A DNA stretch of 64,000 nucleotides, taken from positions 1,860,001 through 1,924,000 of the forward strand of contig NZ_JARUBE010000003.1 of the NCBI RefSeq assembly GCF_029626035.1, written 5' to 3'. Source of the stretch: Micromonospora sp. WMMD980 (lineage in GTDB: Bacteria; Actinomycetota; Actinomycetes; Mycobacteriales; Micromonosporaceae). A program made the position numbers and the translations under genes. Every line of letters starts with the position of its first letter. The first letter of the stretch is position 1. Below are positions 56,101 to 63,665 of the stretch, in pieces. The notes under the pieces are model-generated. The model worked only from the letters and a program-made list of their open reading frames with translations. It made no database searches and was not told where the DNA came from.

Positions 56101-56259
56101 CACCGCGGAGCCGACCTCGCGGCCGCCGAGGACGCCGTGCAGGACGCGCTGGTCGAGGCGCTGCGCGTCTGGCCGGACGAACTGCCGCGCGAGCCGAGGG
56201 CATGGCTTGTCACCGCGGCCCGGCGCTACGCCGAGGCGGCCCGTCGTCCTCGATGGGGG
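56101..56259 (+). pseudogene. Relic of an ECF sigma factor
   Basis: 53 codons read H-R-G-A-D-L-A-A-A-E-D-A-V-Q-D-A-L-V-E-A, then L-R-V-W-P-D-E-L-P-R-E-P-R-A-W-L-V-T and A-A-R-R-Y-A-E-A-A-R-R. This is the sigma2 region of ECF sigma factors of the type that precedes DGPF/YCII-domain genes. Neither the N-terminus nor sigma4 is present, and no start or remainder exists, so it is a deletion remnant lodged between the ArsR-SRPBCC and hypothetical genes. Confidence 0.6.
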
Positions 56260-56285
56260 GCTCCGGTGGCCGCTCGCCCGCACGC

Positions 56286-56291
56286 TAGCCT
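56286..56291 (+). promoter_or_regulatory. -10 element of hypothetical gene at 56298
   Basis: TAGCCT ends 6 nt before the GTG at 56298, a leaderless start. Confidence 0.55.
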
Positions 56292-56297
56292 GCGGGC

Positions 56298-56843
56298 GTG
56301 GATCTGGGGCAGGACGGCGAGCGGGTGGCCGCCTCCCTCGCGCACCGACTCGACCGGCTGACCTTCGAGGATCTCTCCGCCGACCAGGTCACCTCCCGGC
56401 TCGTCGACGCCGTGGTCGAGTGGGCGACCGGTGAGGGCTGGCGGGTCTACCGTCGGGCGGCGAGCGTGCTGCCGTTGCCGCCGCCGCTGGACGGGCGGCA
56501 GTCGGTGCTCGACATCGCCTGCGCCCGGCCGGGCCGTCCGCCGGTCGTCGTCGAGGTGGACCACACCGATCGTCGACGGACCGTGGAGAAGCTGCTGGCC
56601 GAGGCCGAGGCCGGGCGGATCCCGATCTGGCTTCGCTGGGGCGTACCCGGGTTCGCCGCGCCGCCCGCGCCGATCCGGATGGTGACGGTCGAGGTGTCCC
56701 GCCGCAACGGTCCGGCCGGCCAGGGCCGGCGGTACTCCCGGCGAGCGGCGGCGGACCTGCCGGCACCCGCGCACTCGGTGACGGCGGTCGGCCCGACGGT
56801 CCCGTTCGCGTTGCCGCTTGGCATCCCCGGCGAGCCCGACTGA
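56298..56843 (+). CDS. Hypothetical protein with a possible PD-(D/E)xK-like core
   Basis: 181 residues. The middle reads V-L-D-I-A-C-A-R-P-G-R-P-P-V-V-V-E-V-D-H near residue 72, then V-E-K-L-L-A-E-A-E-A-G-R-I-P-I-W-L-R-W-G near 98. The D...(x)n...E-x-D-H spacing with flanking strands and a following helix is what PD-(D/E)xK nuclease-like folds look like; this is inference and the usual Lys is not obvious. It is probably cytosolic. A leaderless GTG start; not recognised as a named family. Confidence 0.55.
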   Translation: MDLGQDGERVAASLAHRLDRLTFEDLSADQVTSRLVDAVVEWATGEGWRVYRRAASVLPLPPPLDGRQSVLDIACARPGRPPVVVEVDHTDRRRTVEKLLAEAEAGRIPIWLRWGVPGFAAPPAPIRMVTVEVSRRNGPAGQGRRYSRRAAADLPAPAHSVTAVGPTVPFALPLGIPGEPD

Positions 56844-56982
56844 GCGTCCGGGACCGGCTGCCCCCCCCGGCGGTGCCGGCCCGGAGCCGGTGCGGGGTGC
56901 TGCCGCCGACACCCGAGGCGTCGTGCGGGGCCCTGGGTAAACCGCTCGGCAGGCGGCGCGGTCGCTGGTAGCTTGTCTCGTC

Positions 56983-58236
56983 GTGACGGGGGAACGGCTC
57001 GGCGGGCGGTTCGCCCGGCTGTGGACCGCGAGCACGCTGTCCGCGCTCGGCAGCGGCACGGCCACCGTGGCCGCCCCGCTGTTCGTGGCGTCGCGAACCG
57101 ACGACCCGCTGGTGGTCTCCGCCGGGGCGGCGGTGTCGTGGCTGCCGTGGCTGTTGTTCGCGCTGCCCGGCGGTGTGCTTGCCGACCGGGCGGACCGGCG
57201 TCGGCTGATGGTGCTCATCGACTGGGTGCGGGTCGTCGCGTTGGTCGTGCTGGCCGCGGCGATGCTCACCGGCCGGGCCGGGGTGGCGCTGCTCTACGTG
57301 GTGCTGTTCGTGGTCAACACCGGCGAGGTGGTGTTCCGCACCGCCGCCCAGGCGGTCCTGCCGGCGGTGGTGCCCCGGTCCCGGCTGGAACGGGCCAACG
57401 GCTGGCTCAACGGCGGCACCCAGGTCACGCAGAACATGGTCGCCGGCCCGCTCGGCGGGTTCCTGTTCGTGCTCGCGGCGGCGGCGCCGTTCGCGCTCAA
57501 CGCCGGCACGTACGCGCTCAGCGCCGTGCTCGTCGGCCTGCTCGCCGGCACGTACCGGGCGGAGGGGCCGAGGCTCGGGCCGCGCTCGGCGCGGGCGGAG
57601 ATCGCCGAAGGCTTCCGGTGGCTGCTGTCGCAGCGGCTGCTGCGCACCATGGCGGCGCTGATCGGGCTGCTCAATGTCACGCTGACCGCGGCGATCGCAG
57701 TGCTGGTGCTGCTCGCGACCGAGCGCCTGGGCCTCGGTTCGGTCGGCTACGGCGCGTTGTTCACCTGCATGGCGGTGGGCGGGCTGCTCGGGTCGGTTCT
57801 CGGTGACCGGCTGATCGCCGCCATCACCGCCACCTGGACGGTCCGGGTGGGGCTGTTGGTCGAGGCCGGCCTGCACCTGGCGCTGGCCGCGTCGCGCAGC
57901 GCGGTGGTGGTCGGCGTCGCGCTGTTCGCGTTCGGGGTGCACAGCGCACTGTGGAACATCGTGGCCAACTCGCTGCGCCAGCGGCTCACCCCGCCGGCGA
58001 TGATGGGCCGGGTGGGCAGCACCACGCTGTTCGTCGCGGCCGGCGGCAACTGCGTCGGCGCGCTGCTCGGCGGGGTGGTCGCCGCCCGGTACGGCATCAC
58101 CGCCCCGTACTGGGTGGGCTTCGCGGTGGCGGTCGGGGTGATCGCCGCGACCTGGCGGGTCTTCGACCGGGCCACGGTGGCCGCCGCGTACGCCGAGCCG
58201 GTCGCCGCGGCCGCCCGCGAGCCGGTGAGCGGATAG
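56983..58236 (+). CDS. MFS transporter (drug-export type)
   Basis: 417 residues, 12 helices. The loop 2-3 motif reads G-G-V-L-A-D-R-A-D-R-R near residue 63, and N-G-G-T-Q-V-T-Q-N-M-V-A-G-P-L-G-G near 139 matches the second half of the MFS_3 (enterobactin/Tet-like) group. It probably exports a hydrophobic compound. GTG start with TAGCTT 8 nt upstream; the following kinase gene begins 3 nt after its stop, so they are likely co-transcribed. Confidence 0.85.
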   Translation: MTGERLGGRFARLWTASTLSALGSGTATVAAPLFVASRTDDPLVVSAGAAVSWLPWLLFALPGGVLADRADRRRLMVLIDWVRVVALVVLAAAMLTGRAGVALLYVVLFVVNTGEVVFRTAAQAVLPAVVPRSRLERANGWLNGGTQVTQNMVAGPLGGFLFVLAAAAPFALNAGTYALSAVLVGLLAGTYRAEGPRLGPRSARAEIAEGFRWLLSQRLLRTMAALIGLLNVTLTAAIAVLVLLATERLGLGSVGYGALFTCMAVGGLLGSVLGDRLIAAITATWTVRVGLLVEAGLHLALAASRSAVVVGVALFAFGVHSALWNIVANSLRQRLTPPAMMGRVGSTTLFVAAGGNCVGALLGGVVAARYGITAPYWVGFAVAVGVIAATWRVFDRATVAAAYAEPVAAAAREPVSG

Positions 58237-58239
58237 CTC

Positions 58240-58902
58240 GTGCGGGCCGAACTGCTCGACCGCCTCGCCGACGACCTCGCCGGGCGCCGGCCGCCGCACC
58301 CGCTGCGCGTGGCGATCGACGGTCCCGACGCGGCCGGCAAGACCCGGCTCGCCGACGACCTGGCCCGGGTGCTGGCCCGGCGGCGACCCGTGTGCCGGGT
58401 GAGCGTGGACGGGTTCCACCGGCCCGCCGCGGTCCGGTCGGCGCGGGGCCGGCTCTCGCCGGAGGGCTACTACCTCGACTCGTTCGACCACGAGACGATC
58501 GTGGCGCGGGTGCTGCGTCCGCTGGGCCCCGGCGGCGACCGGCGCTACCTGCCGGCCGCGTACGACGTGCGCGCCGACGCGCCGGTGACCGCCGAGCCGG
58601 TGACCGCGCCGGCGGACGCGGTGCTCCTGGTCGACGGGGTGTTCCTGCTCCGCCCGGAGTTGCGCGAGCACTGGGACGTGACGGTTCACCTGCACGTCGC
58701 GCCGGAGGAGACGCTGCGCCGGGCGCTGGCCCGGGACCTCGAGGTGTTCGGCTCGGCCGACGAGGTGCGCCGCCGCTACCGGGCGCGCTACCTGCCGGGG
58801 CAGGAGCTGTACCGGGCGCGGGCACGCCCGGCGGAGCGGGCCGACGTGCTGCTCGACCTGACCGAGCCGCTCGCCCCGGCCGTGCTCGCCTGGCGGGTGT
58901 GA
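58240..58902 (+). CDS. Uridine-kinase-like P-loop protein
   Basis: 220 residues: Walker A G-P-D-A-A-G-K-T near residue 28, V-S-V-D-G-F-H-R near 55 (nucleoside-binding Asp-Gly-Phe-His of uridine kinases), and a lid region with R-R-R-Y-R-A-R-Y near 178. The Y-L-P-A-A-Y-D motif near 105 is also typical. These enzymes phosphorylate uridine or related nucleosides; many actinobacterial members have unknown substrates. Close spacing to the MFS gene suggests they form an operon. Confidence 0.82.
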   Translation: MRAELLDRLADDLAGRRPPHPLRVAIDGPDAAGKTRLADDLARVLARRRPVCRVSVDGFHRPAAVRSARGRLSPEGYYLDSFDHETIVARVLRPLGPGGDRRYLPAAYDVRADAPVTAEPVTAPADAVLLVDGVFLLRPELREHWDVTVHLHVAPEETLRRALARDLEVFGSADEVRRRYRARYLPGQELYRARARPAERADVLLDLTEPLAPAVLAWRV

Positions 58903-58953
58903 GAGGGGGCCGCTTCTCTACCGCAGGCGTTAACAGGGGGCCCCTCCTTACAC
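58900..58953 (+). repeat. GGGGCCCC intergenic repeat, copy C
   Basis: Shares CTCTACCGCAGGCGTTAACA and the GGGGGCCCCTCCTTAC end with copy B. It starts in the stop codon of the uridine-kinase-like gene and overlaps the stop of an oxidoreductase relic on the other strand. Confidence 0.7.
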
Positions 58954-59058
58954 CGGCGGCACGGGGAGGGTGACGCCCTGCGCGGCCGAGGAGTGGGTCA
59001 CCACGGCGTCCAGCAGCGGGGCGTGGAAGAACCGCCCGGCCGTGCCGTACCCCAGCAT
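58948..59058 (-). pseudogene. Internally deleted Gfo/Idh/MocA oxidoreductase relic
   Basis: A 36-codon ORF reading M-L-G-Y-G-T-A-G-R-F-F-H-A-P-L-L-D-A-V, then T-H-S-S-A-A-Q-G-V-T-L-P-V. The first part is the NAD-binding N-terminus (G-Y-G-T-A-G-x-x-F-H-A-P), and the second resembles the extreme C-terminus (S-A-A-x-G-V-x-x-x) of the same family. The whole middle, about 300 residues, is missing, so this is the scar of an internal deletion rather than a working gene. Confidence 0.55.
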
Positions 59059-59139
59059 GCCGCCGCATCTACGCGGCGCGCCGGCGCGGTCGGTGGGGTC
59101 CGGAGGCGGCGCGCCCCGCCGGTGTGACAGCGTGGTCGG

Positions 59140-60327
59140 GTGCCCGACTCCTCCCCGGTCGATGTCGACCTCGCGCTGGTCGGTGGCGGTGGCGCCGCCT
59201 CGCTCGTCCTGGCCGCCCTGGAGCGGCACCGGGTGGCCGGCGTGCGGGTGGCCGTGGTGGACCCGGTGCACAAGCGCGGCCAGGACCGCACCTGGGCGTT
59301 CTGGGGCACCCCCGGCGGCGACCTGGAGCCGCTGCTGAGCGCGAGCTGGTCGCGGGTCGAGGTGGTCACCGCGGCGGGCCGCCGCGTCCTGCCGCTGGAC
59401 CCGTTGCGGTACGCCATGGTGCGCTCCGCCCCGGTCTACGACCGGGCTGCCGAGGCCGAGCGGCGGCTGGGCGCGGTGCGGATCGGCGCGCCGGCGGGGG
59501 AGTTGCGCGACGACGGCGACCGGGTGACCGTGTGCGATCCTGCGGGCCGGGCGCTGGTGCGGGCCGGCTGGGTGCTCGACTCGCGTCCCCGCAAGCCGGC
59601 GCGGCCCGGTCGGACGAGCTGGTTGCAGCACTTCCGGGGCTGGTGGCTGGCGGCGGAGAGGCCGACGTTCGACCGGGGCCGGGCGGTGCTGATGGACTTC
59701 CGCACCCCGCAGCCGGCGCGCGGGGTGTCGTTCGGCTACGTGCTGCCCGTCGATGACCGGTTCGCGCTCGTGGAGTACACCGAGTTCGGGCCGGCGCTGC
59801 TCGACGACGCCGGCTACGACGCGGCGTTGCGGGGCTACGCGGACCTGCTGGGGCTGGACCTGGCCGCGCTGCGGGTGCGGGAGGTGGAGAACGGGGTGAT
59901 CCCGATGACCGACGGCCCGTTCGTGGCTCGCCCGAGCCCCCGGGTGGTGCGGCTGGGCACCGCCGGCGGGGCGACCCGGCCGTCCACCGGGTTCACCTTC
60001 TCCGCCATGCTCCGCCAGGCCGACCAGGTGGCCCGGGCGGTCGCGGCGGGCCGGCCGCCGGTGCCCGCGCCCGCCTATCCGGGCCGGCACCGGTGGATGG
60101 ACGCGGTGGCGCTGCGCGCCCTGGACCGGGGGCACGTGGACGGGGTGGGGTTCTTCGAGCGGCTGTTCGACCGCAACCCGCCGGAGCGGGTGCTGCGCTT
60201 CCTCGACGGCGTCACCACGCCGGCCGAGGACCTGGCGGTGATGCGGTCCAGCCCGCTGCTGCCGATGACCGGCGCGGTGCTCGGCGACGCCGCCGGCCGG
60301 CTACGCGCCCGGCTGCGCCCGGCCTAG
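59140..60327 (+). CDS. crtY: Lycopene beta-cyclase
   Basis: 395 residues with an N-terminal FAD/NAD-binding motif D-L-A-L-V-G-G-G-G-A-A-S-L near residue 9, D-R-T-W-A-F-W near 51, and the cyclase region G-V-I-P-M-T-D-G-P near 253. Bacterial CrtY cyclises both ends of lycopene to beta-carotene, using NADPH and FAD as a non-redox cofactor. GTG start 6 nt after a CAGCGT -10-like hexamer. Surrounding genes are not carotenoid genes in this window, so the rest of the pathway is elsewhere. The last 27 bp overlap the convergent serine hydrolase. Confidence 0.85.
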   Translation: MPDSSPVDVDLALVGGGGAASLVLAALERHRVAGVRVAVVDPVHKRGQDRTWAFWGTPGGDLEPLLSASWSRVEVVTAAGRRVLPLDPLRYAMVRSAPVYDRAAEAERRLGAVRIGAPAGELRDDGDRVTVCDPAGRALVRAGWVLDSRPRKPARPGRTSWLQHFRGWWLAAERPTFDRGRAVLMDFRTPQPARGVSFGYVLPVDDRFALVEYTEFGPALLDDAGYDAALRGYADLLGLDLAALRVREVENGVIPMTDGPFVARPSPRVVRLGTAGGATRPSTGFTFSAMLRQADQVARAVAAGRPPVPAPAYPGRHRWMDAVALRALDRGHVDGVGFFERLFDRNPPERVLRFLDGVTTPAEDLAVMRSSPLLPMTGAVLGDAAGRLRARLRPA

Positions 60328-61428
60328 CGCCTCGGCGACCCGGTCGCGCACCAGCACGCGCAGCCGCTCCATCGGGTCGCCGTCGCCCGCGCCGAGCCGG
60401 TTGCGCACCGCCGCGACGGTCAACCCCAGTTCCGGGTACGCGAAAGCGAGGCTGCCGCCGCTGCCGGCGGTGCCGAACGACCCGTCGTCGTCGACCGCGT
60501 AGCCGAGCCCGAACGTGCTCTCCTGCCCGAACACCCACTCGTGCGCGCGGACCGCCGGCGCGGAGATCGCGCGCAGCCGGTCGGGGGAGACGAGCCGGAC
60601 CCCGTCGACCGGGCCGAGCAGCGCCGCGTACATCCGGGCCACCGCGCGGGCGCTCATCGTGCCGACCGACGGCACCTCGGCGCGCAGCACGTCGGGGTCG
60701 GCGCCGGTCGTCGCGTCCGGGCGGACCCCGGGCGGGGCGACCGCGTCGAAGTGCGGCAGGTTGGCCCCGGCCCAGGTCATCAGCGCGGACAGGCCGGCGT
60801 CCTCCAGCCGGGCCAGCCGGGGCAGTTCCGCCTCCGGCACGGCGAGGAACAGCTCCCGCTCGACGCCGAGCGGCCCGGCGACGTCCTCGGCGAGCACCCG
60901 GGACACGGACCGGCCGGTGACCCGTCGGACCACCTCGCCGACCAGCCACCCCCACGTCCACGCGTGGTAGGCCAACCGCTCCCCGGGCGCCCACAACGGT
61001 GTCGCGTCGGCGAGCAGCCGGCACATCCGCGCCCAGTCCGTGAGGTCGGCGCGGGTCACGTCGGCGGGCAGGGCGGGCAGGCCGGCGGTGTGGGTGAGCA
61101 CGTGCCGCAGCGTGATGCGGTCCTTGCCGTGCCGGGCGAACTCCGGCCACACGTCGGCCAGCGGCCGGTCGACGTCGAGGCGACCCTGCTCGGCGAGCAC
61201 GTGCACCACTGTCGCGGTGAGGCCCTTGCCGGTGGAGACCGCGTGCACCGGGGTGTCGGCGGTCATCGGCCGCCCGGCGCCGGTGTCGGCGAGGCCGGCC
61301 TGCTCCTGCACGATCGGCGCGCCGTCGAGGTAGGCGGCCACCTGCACGCCTGCTTCCCGGCCGGCGGTGACCAGCTCGTCGATCACGGCGCGCACCTCGG
61401 CCCGCAGGCCGTCCCACCGGCTGTCCAC
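60301..61428 (-). CDS. Beta-lactamase/esterase-like serine hydrolase (class C fold)
   Basis: 375 residues. Nucleophile in V-S-T-G-K (S-x-x-K, near residue 71), then the second active-site motif as Y-H-A-W-T near 158 (Y-x-N class position), and a third near the C-terminus as T-A-G-S-G-G-S-L near 320. This is the EstB/class C beta-lactamase fold used by esterases and D-amino-peptidases. No signal peptide is obvious, so it is probably cytosolic. GTG start chosen at 61428; its 3' end overlaps the convergent crtY by 27 bp. Confidence 0.85.
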   Translation of the reverse strand: MDSRWDGLRAEVRAVIDELVTAGREAGVQVAAYLDGAPIVQEQAGLADTGAGRPMTADTPVHAVSTGKGLTATVVHVLAEQGRLDVDRPLADVWPEFARHGKDRITLRHVLTHTAGLPALPADVTRADLTDWARMCRLLADATPLWAPGERLAYHAWTWGWLVGEVVRRVTGRSVSRVLAEDVAGPLGVERELFLAVPEAELPRLARLEDAGLSALMTWAGANLPHFDAVAPPGVRPDATTGADPDVLRAEVPSVGTMSARAVARMYAALLGPVDGVRLVSPDRLRAISAPAVRAHEWVFGQESTFGLGYAVDDDGSFGTAGSGGSLAFAYPELGLTVAAVRNRLGAGDGDPMERLRVLVRDRVAEALGRAQPGA

Positions 61429-61575
61429 GATCAGGGAGCCTGCCAGAGGGCGGCGTCGCCGTCGTGCGGTTTTCGTCGTCGGTGAGCAATACGCGCGAAG
61501 TCCGCCGGATCCGCGCGCCGTCGGATCGGGGGCCCGTGCGCCGGCCCGCTGCGGGTCGGCGGGCGGCGTACCGGG

Positions 61576-61581
61576 TAGGTT
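61576..61581 (+). promoter_or_regulatory. -10 element of RNase HI gene
   Basis: TAGGTT ends 6 nt before the ATG at 61588; leaderless. Confidence 0.55.
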
Positions 61582-61587
61582 GCCGGC

Positions 61588-62160
61588 ATGGTGGAGGCGG
61601 AGACCGGCCAGGTCGTGGAGATCTGGACCGACGGCGCGTGCAGCGGCAATCCGGGGCCCGGCGGCTGGGGCGCGGTGCTGCGCTGGGGCGATCGGGAGCG
61701 GGAGCTGTGCGGCGGCGAGGCGGGCGCCACCACCAACAACCGGATGGAGCTGACGGCCGCGATCCGGGCTCTGGAGAGCCTGACCCGCCCGGTCACCGTG
61801 CGGCTGCACACCGACAGCACCTACGTGCGCAACGGCATCACCGGCTGGTTGACCGGGTGGAAGCGCAACGGCTGGCGGACCGCTGCGAAGCAGCCGGTGA
61901 AGAACGCGGACCTGTGGCAGCGGCTGGAGGCGGCGTGCGCCCGGCACGACGTCACCTGGCTGTGGGTCAAGGGCCACAACGGGCACCCGGAGAACGAACG
62001 CGCCGACGCGCTGGCCAACCGGGGGATGACCGAGGCGCGGGGCGCCGGCGCACCGGCCGCCCCGCGCGCCGCGTCGGGTCAGCGCAGCGGGCGGCCCTCC
62101 TCGATCTCCTCCGGCCCGTCGGCCGGGTCGGCGGTGCCGGAGACGGCGTCCGGGTCGTAA
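61588..62160 (+). CDS. rnhA: Ribonuclease HI
   Basis: 190 residues. The catalytic quartet is intact: [16 protein letters not shown] near residue 12, N-N-R-M-E-L near 48, L-H-T-D-S-T near 70 and E-N-E-R-A-D-A-L near 132. It cuts the RNA strand of RNA/DNA hybrids. The core ends near residue 145; the remaining ~45 residues are Ala/Gly/Ser-rich and overlap the acidic gene on the other strand by 82 bp, so the real C-terminus may be shorter in practice. Confidence 0.93.
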   Translation: MVEAETGQVVEIWTDGACSGNPGPGGWGAVLRWGDRERELCGGEAGATTNNRMELTAAIRALESLTRPVTVRLHTDSTYVRNGITGWLTGWKRNGWRTAAKQPVKNADLWQRLEAACARHDVTWLWVKGHNGHPENERADALANRGMTEARGAGAPAAPRAASGQRSGRPSSISSGPSAGSAVPETASGS

Positions 62161-62339
62161 CCGGCCCGGCTCGTCTCCCGGGCCGAGCGGCGGTCCTCGG
62201 CCGGCTGGTCGGCGAAGTCGTCGCCGGTGTCGTCGGTGGTGTGCAGGGATTCGCCCGGCGGGCGCAGCGACGCCTCGTACGCGGTGGCGCCGTCGGGCTC
62301 GTCGCCGGGGGCGCGGCCGAAGGACTTTTCACTGGTCAT
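62079..62339 (-). CDS. Small acidic disordered protein
   Basis: 86 residues, rich in Asp, Glu, Arg and Gly, including [17 protein letters not shown] near residue 36 and [16 protein letters not shown] at the end. It resembles the acidic protein at 22133-22393 in composition and in the L-R-P-P and D-P-A-D patterns. Overlaps the 3' end of the RNase HI gene by 82 bp on the other strand. Confidence 0.6.
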   Translation of the reverse strand: MTSEKSFGRAPGDEPDGATAYEASLRPPGESLHTTDDTGDDFADQPAEDRRSARETSRAGYDPDAVSGTADPADGPEEIEEGRPLR

Positions 62340-62375
62340 GTCGCACTCCTGCCCGCATCCGCCGGCGGCAAACGT

Positions 62376-62612
62376 TCACCGGGTGGCGTCCGGATGGGTC
62401 GGCATCGACGAGCCGCCCGAACTGCTGCCGGAGGCGCCGCCGGCCATCCCGGACCCGTCGTCCTCGGTCACCTCGTCCGGTCGCGGCGTGTCCGGCGCGG
62501 GGGCGGGCACGTCGGTGTCCGCCGGCACCTGCACCAGCCTCGCCTGGCCGGCGGCGTCCTCGGCGTGCGCCGGGTCCACCGGTTCCTCGCCGTCGCGTGC
62601 CCGATACCCCAT
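62376..62612 (-). CDS. Small acidic/Ser-rich protein
   Basis: 78 residues, mostly disordered: G-E-E-P-V-D-P-A-H-A-E-D-A-A-G-Q then P-A-P-A-P-D-T-P-R-P-D-E-V-T-E-D-D-G-S and a Ser/Gly-rich end. The ATG at 62612 has GGGGGCGG about 5 nt upstream. No family is recognised. Together with the neighbour at 62079 it forms a run of small acidic genes. Confidence 0.5.
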   Translation of the reverse strand: MGYRARDGEEPVDPAHAEDAAGQARLVQVPADTDVPAPAPDTPRPDEVTEDDGSGMAGGASGSSSGGSSMPTHPDATR

Positions 62613-62837
62613 CGGTCCGCCCCCGTTCCGCCTCGACCGGCCGTGCCCACGCCTACCCACCGCACCCCCACCGAAACCACACCCCGACGCCCCGTGGGGC
62701 TGCCCCACCGCCATCGATCAAGGATTGCCGGCGACCTGGTTCGAGGTCACATGGCCTGCTGGCGTGCCTCTCGGCCCGATTCGGCCGGCACGGTTGCTGT
62801 ACTTCACTGCTGTATTTCTCTTCCGCGCGTAGCCTGC

Positions 62838-63083
62838 TCAGCCAACCCCGAGCGTGGCAGCAAGCTTCGCGATCGTGCTCGGTGCGCGAGGGTCGCGGGC
62901 AATCTCGGCGAGGATGTCCCGGGCGACAGGCCGGTGCGTGATCTCTGCCGGTGCAGTGCGCTCGGCGTCGACCGATACCCGTGCGGCGTTGCCCGCGTCC
63001 CCGGCGAGCAGCGAGGCACGGGTGACGTCGAGCAGATGTGCCGCACGATGTTCGGTGGGCAGCCACCGGCGACGAGGATCATG
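62838..63083 (-). pseudogene. C-terminal remnant of an XRE-type regulator
   Basis: 82 codons: R-R-R-W-L-P-T-E-H-R-A-A-H-L-L-D-V-T-R-A, then S-L-L-A-G-D-A-G-N-A-A-R-V-S-V and A-P-A-E-I-T-H-R-P-V-A-R-D-I-L-A-E-I. This is the repeat-containing C-terminal half of actinobacterial XRE-family regulators. The helix-turn-helix half is missing upstream. It lies head-to-head with the integrase relic, a usual arrangement on integrative elements. Confidence 0.6.
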
Positions 63084-63089
63084 CTACGC

Positions 63090-63503
63090 ATGCAGAACGA
63101 GGACCTCATGGGACTGTGGGACAGCGGCCCGTATGACTACGGTTCGATGGAGTCGAGTTGGCTGACCGGGGAGCTCGACCGCCGGCCGGGACGCGCCGGC
63201 CCGGCTTGGCAGCCGTCGGAACTCGTCTTCACCACCCGCTACGGCCGGTCGGTCGAGCCAAGGAACTTCAACCGCTTCTGGGACCGGCGCTGCGATGCGG
63301 TAGGCGTCCGGCGAATCACCGTCAGGGATCCCAGCGGACCTGTGCCCCCTCCTGGCGGATCTGGACGTGCACCCCCGGGTGGCGATGCAGATCCTCCGGC
63401 ACGCGTAGTTCGCCATCGCTATGGAGAGATCTACACGGTGGTCTCCTCGGCGGCCACCCGCGACGCCCTGAAGCGGCTGCTCGGCAGCGCACCGGACCGG
63501 TGA
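63090..63503 (+). pseudogene. Tyrosine site-specific integrase, frameshifted remnant
   Basis: The C-terminal catalytic part is readable in pieces: L-V-F-T-T-R-Y-G-R-S-V-E-P-R-N-F-N-R-F-W (about 63226-63285), then in the next frame D-L-D-V-H-P-R-V-A-M-Q-I-L-R-H-A followed by an in-frame TAG, and back in the first frame I-Y-T-V-V-S-S-A-A-T-R-D-A-L-K-R-L. That is two frame shifts plus one stop, so it is inactive. The core-binding half is absent. These integrases use a tRNA 3' end as att site, and one lies just downstream. Confidence 0.75.
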
Positions 63504-63551
63504 GGTGCCACTGCCGTACTTCGCTGCTGTACCGGCCCGGAGCACTACAAA

Positions 63552-63572
63552 AGCGCCCCGTGAAGGGCCGCT
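63552..63572 (+). terminator. Hairpin after integrase remnant
   Basis: AGCGCCCC and AGGGCCGCT pair with one mismatch around a 5-nt loop, 48 bases after the integrase stop, as expected for the end of an element. Confidence 0.5.
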
Positions 63573-63586
63573 GAGCTGGAACGGAG

Positions 63587-63627
63587 TGGGGCCGCCAGAG
63601 ACTCGAACCCCGAACCTATGGAGTGCG
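63587..63627 (-). other. tRNA-Lys-like 3' end (probable att site remnant)
   Basis: On the minus strand this reads as a T-arm and acceptor 3' half (GGTTCGGGGTTCGAGTC, then TCTGGCGGCCCCA), close to an actinobacterial tRNA-Lys 3' end, preceded by CGCACTCC and then a gap in the anticodon region. No complete tRNA can be formed. Position next to the integrase relic makes it a likely attL/attR of a past integration; a decayed tRNA gene is the alternative. Confidence 0.55.
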
Positions 63628-63665
63628 TGTCACGGCCGGACGCCACCCCGACCCCAACCCCTTGC

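Noticed and set aside
56389..58695. Minus-strand frame across the MFS and kinase-like genes
   Set aside because: His/Gln/Arg-rich antisense pattern, no domains, and both plus-strand genes are convincing.
59140..60327. A carotenoid gene cluster
   Set aside because: Only the lycopene cyclase is present; no crtE, crtB or crtI motifs occur within the window.
63587..63627. A complete tRNA gene
   Set aside because: Only the T-arm and acceptor 3' half are recognisable; no D-arm or 5' acceptor half can be placed, so it is listed as an att-like remnant.
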